Of a stretch of DNA of 64,000 nt, positions 62,196 through 64,000 are shown piece by piece. This DNA is from Kiritimatiellia bacterium (GTDB taxonomy: Bacteria; Verrucomicrobiota; Kiritimatiellia; JAAZAB01), in assembly GCA_028718125.1 (NCBI GenBank), contig JAQUMN010000014.1:32765-96764 (forward strand), read 5' to 3'. The notes under the pieces are model-generated. The model was not told where the DNA came from. It did no database searches and worked only from the letters and a program-made list of their open reading frames with translations. How positions within the stretch are numbered: position 1 is the stretch's first letter; every line of letters begins with the position of its first letter. Position numbers and translations under genes: made by a program.

Positions 62196-64000
62196 AATAA
62201 TAGAACGTCTGCACGCTCAAAGAAACGGAAACGGCTGGTCGGCGCATTGTCCGGCGCATGAGGACCGCAACGCCAGTCTATCCATCAGCGAGGGTCGAGA
62301 TGGACGCGTGCTTTTGCATTGCCATGCAAACTGTCCCACGGAACAGATCGTTGCCGCAATGGGCCTTAAGATGGGTGATTTATTCCCACCCCGCCAGGCA
62401 TCGGCAAGGGCGCAAATTGTAAAGACGTATGACTATACGAACGCTGCGGGCAATTTGCTGTTTCAGGTTGTCCGATTCGATCCCAAAGGCTTCCGTCAAC
62501 GCCATCCGGATGGAATTGGCGGATGGATATGGAAGATGAAGGGCATCGAACGGGTGCTCTATCGCCTGCCGGCAGTCCTCGAAGCGGTGAAGGCCGGCCG
62601 GGGCATTCATATCTGCGAGGGCGAGAAAGACGTTGACGCCCTGAGCAGATTAGGGCTCTGCGCCACAACGAACGCGGGCGGTGCCGGCAAGTGGTTGCCG
62701 CAATACACCGAAACCCTGACTGGGGCCAAGGTGATCATCATCGCCGACCGGGACGAGCCTGGCCGAAATCATGCGGCGCTTGTGGTCGCCAGCCTTCAAG
62801 GCAAGGCCGCATCGGTAAAGGTTCTGGAACTGCCAGACCGAGATGGGCACACAGTCAAAGATGCCCATGACTGGCTGGCTTCCGGCGGCACGGTTGAGGA
62901 ACTACAGGCACTTGCTGATGACGCGCCGGAATGGACGCCGCCGGACACACCACCTGACAGCCCGACGAGCAAATACGGGCCAGCGCTGATCGGCGCCGGC
63001 GATAAAATGGCGATCAATCAATCGCATTTCGCCGCGCGCTATGCGGCCGAGTCCGGCATTGTCCACGATCCGGCGGTTTCGCGCTTCTATATCTATGTTC
63101 CCTCGACCGGATTATGGCAGCACCAGACCGACGAGGTCACAGTCCGCGATCTTGCCTTCTGTTTTCAAAACATTGTGACAGAGGAGGGTTACCCGGACCT
63201 GATCTCGAAACGGAGTTCATCCCTACTGCATGGGCTCCGGGAATTGACGCGCGGGATAGCCGAGCGGCGGGACGTGTTCAACCAACGCCGGGATGTGATT
63301 CATGTTGCCAACGGCATGCTCGCAATGGATCCCGCCGGCAATGTCGAACTGAAGCCCTTTGGCCCGGACTGGTTCTCGCGCAATCGGAGTGAAATCGCAT
63401 GGAATCCAAAGGCGGTCTGCCCACGCTTTCGGCAGGAGTTGCTTCTTTCGGCAATGCCGGAGGAAGACGCGAACCTGATCCAGCGCTATGTCGGCCAATG
63501 CCTGATGGGTATAAACGTATCGCAAACGTTCCTTACGCTCAGGGGCGGAGCAGGCACCGGCAAGACTACCCTGGCAAACGTCATCGAGGGGCTGATTGGC
63601 CGCCACAACGTGACCGAACTAAGGATCGCCCAACTATCCGAACGGTTTGAGCTGATCCGGTTTGTTGGACGCACGCTGCTGTCGGGGAAAGATGTGCCGG
63701 GCGATTTCCTTAATATGCGGCCGGCGCACGTCCTGAAGGCCCTGGTGGGCGGGGACACACTCGAAGGCGAGGTTAAGAACGGCAATGAGAGCTTCAGCGT
63801 CCACGGCTGTTTCAACGTCCTGATTTCCACAAATACCCGATTACGGGTGAAGCTGGACTCGGACGCCGGAGCCTGGCGGCGCCGCATGCTGATCGTGGAC
63901 TACGCCCGCCCGAAACCGGACAAGCCCATTCCCGGCTTCGATTCGCTGCTATTGCGGGAAGAAGGCGAAGGCATTCTCGTCTGGGCCGTCGAGGGCGCTA
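62182..64000 (+). CDS. P4-type primase-helicase (3' end outside window)
   Basis: The frame opens at ATG 62182 and is still open at 64000, giving over 606 residues. It starts with a CHC2-like zinc finger (WSAHCPAHEDRNASLSI, HCHANC), then a Toprim domain (ICEGEKDVDAL, IIADRDEPGR), a D5_N-like region and an SF3 helicase with Walker A RGGAGTGKTT (K461), and LISTNTRLRVKLDSDAGAWR with RRMLIVDYA near the edge. This is the layout of P4 alpha and phage D5-type replication proteins. It would let the element replicate or initiate its own DNA synthesis. Confidence 0.92.
   Translation, partial: MTINEIIERLHAQRNGNGWSAHCPAHEDRNASLSISEGRDGRVLLHCHANCPTEQIVAAMGLKMGDLFPPRQASARAQIVKTYDYTNAAGNLLFQVVRFDPKGFRQRHPDGIGGWIWKMKGIERVLYRLPAVLEAVKAGRGIHICEGEKDVDALSRLGLCATTNAGGAGKWLPQYTETLTGAKVIIIADRDEPGRNHAALVVASLQGKAASVKVLELPDRDGHTVKDAHDWLASGGTVEELQALADDAPEWTPPDTPPDSPTSKYGPALIGAGDKMAINQSHFAARYAAESGIVHDPAVSRFYIYVPSTGLWQHQTDEVTVRDLAFCFQNIVTEEGYPDLISKRSSSLLHGLRELTRGIAERRDVFNQRRDVIHVANGMLAMDPAGNVELKPFGPDWFSRNRSEIAWNPKAVCPRFRQELLLSAMPEEDANLIQRYVGQCLMGINVSQTFLTLRGGAGTGKTTLANVIEGLIGRHNVTELRIAQLSERFELIRFVGRTLLSGKDVPGDFLNMRPAHVLKALVGGDTLEGEVKNGNESFSVHGCFNVLISTNTRLRVKLDSDAGAWRRRMLIVDYARPKPDKPIPGFDSLLLREEGEGILVWAVEGA

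Larger units (their letters stand above)
46660..64000. mobile_element. Integrative element in tRNA-Pro carrying a restriction operon (right end outside window)
   Basis: The element starts at the tRNA-Pro fragment and contains a tyrosine integrase, a seven-gene restriction/Fic operon, an Xre regulator, an AlpA-like excisionase/regulator and a P4-type primase-helicase. No capsid, tail or conjugation genes are visible in the 17.3 kb shown, which fits a P4-like satellite or mobilisable island. Its right boundary is not in the window. Confidence 0.8.

Overview
This is a 64 kb piece of a bacterial chromosome. The ribosomal/RNA polymerase block, lemA/M48 pair, DUF1854-ABC transporter pair, FG-GAP surface proteins, divergent EF-Tu and many short symmetric intergenic repeats suggest a Gram-negative member of the PVC superphylum, perhaps Kiritimatiellota. 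No 16S rRNA gene is present, so this placement is an inference of moderate to low confidence.

Layout. (1) Positions 1-8345, minus strand: tRNA-Thr, tuf, rpmG, tRNA-Trp, secE, nusG, rplK, rplA, rplJ, rplL and rpoB (rpoB cut by the window start), read from a strong promoter near 8514-8541. (2) 8776-19551: lemA with an M48 peptidase-TerB-like fusion, an inositol monophosphatase-family protein, a DUF1854 protein with a PH-like/zinc-ribbon ABC exporter, an arnA-arnD pair for 4-amino-4-deoxy-arabinose chemistry, and amrS. (3) 19903-25383: an envelope cluster with LpoB-like and COG3014-like lipoproteins, a CsgG-like/PEGA protein, two proteins with C-terminal membrane anchors and a LysM lipoprotein. 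(4) 25485-37307: rplM-rpsI, argJ-argB-argD, a LysA-like decarboxylase, a glutamine amidotransferase-like protein, a phosphoribosyltransferase, an amidohydrolase, uvrB and nadA. (5) 37613-46387: a secreted M6 metalloprotease and a periplasmic-binding-protein fusion, both ending in FG-GAP repeats built from long tandem DNA repeats, plus a STAS protein, a deacetylase-like secreted protein and a decayed C1A cysteine peptidase.

(6) From 46660 to beyond the right edge lies an integrative element. A 3' fragment of a tRNA-Pro(GGG) gene marks its left attachment site, followed by a tyrosine integrase with an unusual internal insert. A promoter at 48553-48581 and an intrinsic terminator at 61438-61478 bracket one compact seven-gene operon: fic, hsdM, hsdS, a DUF262-DUF1524-DUF4268 (GmrSD/BrxU-like) nuclease, hsdR, a YgjP-like metallopeptidase and a protein of unknown function. 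Downstream are an Xre regulator, an AlpA/excisionase-like protein and a P4-type primase-helicase that runs off the window.

The most notable observations are this composite restriction operon, the altered switch I of EF-Tu, the duplicated-domain/LivJ-type/FG-GAP fusion protein and the isolated arnAD pair. Base counts and protein motifs were read by eye; no database search was run.
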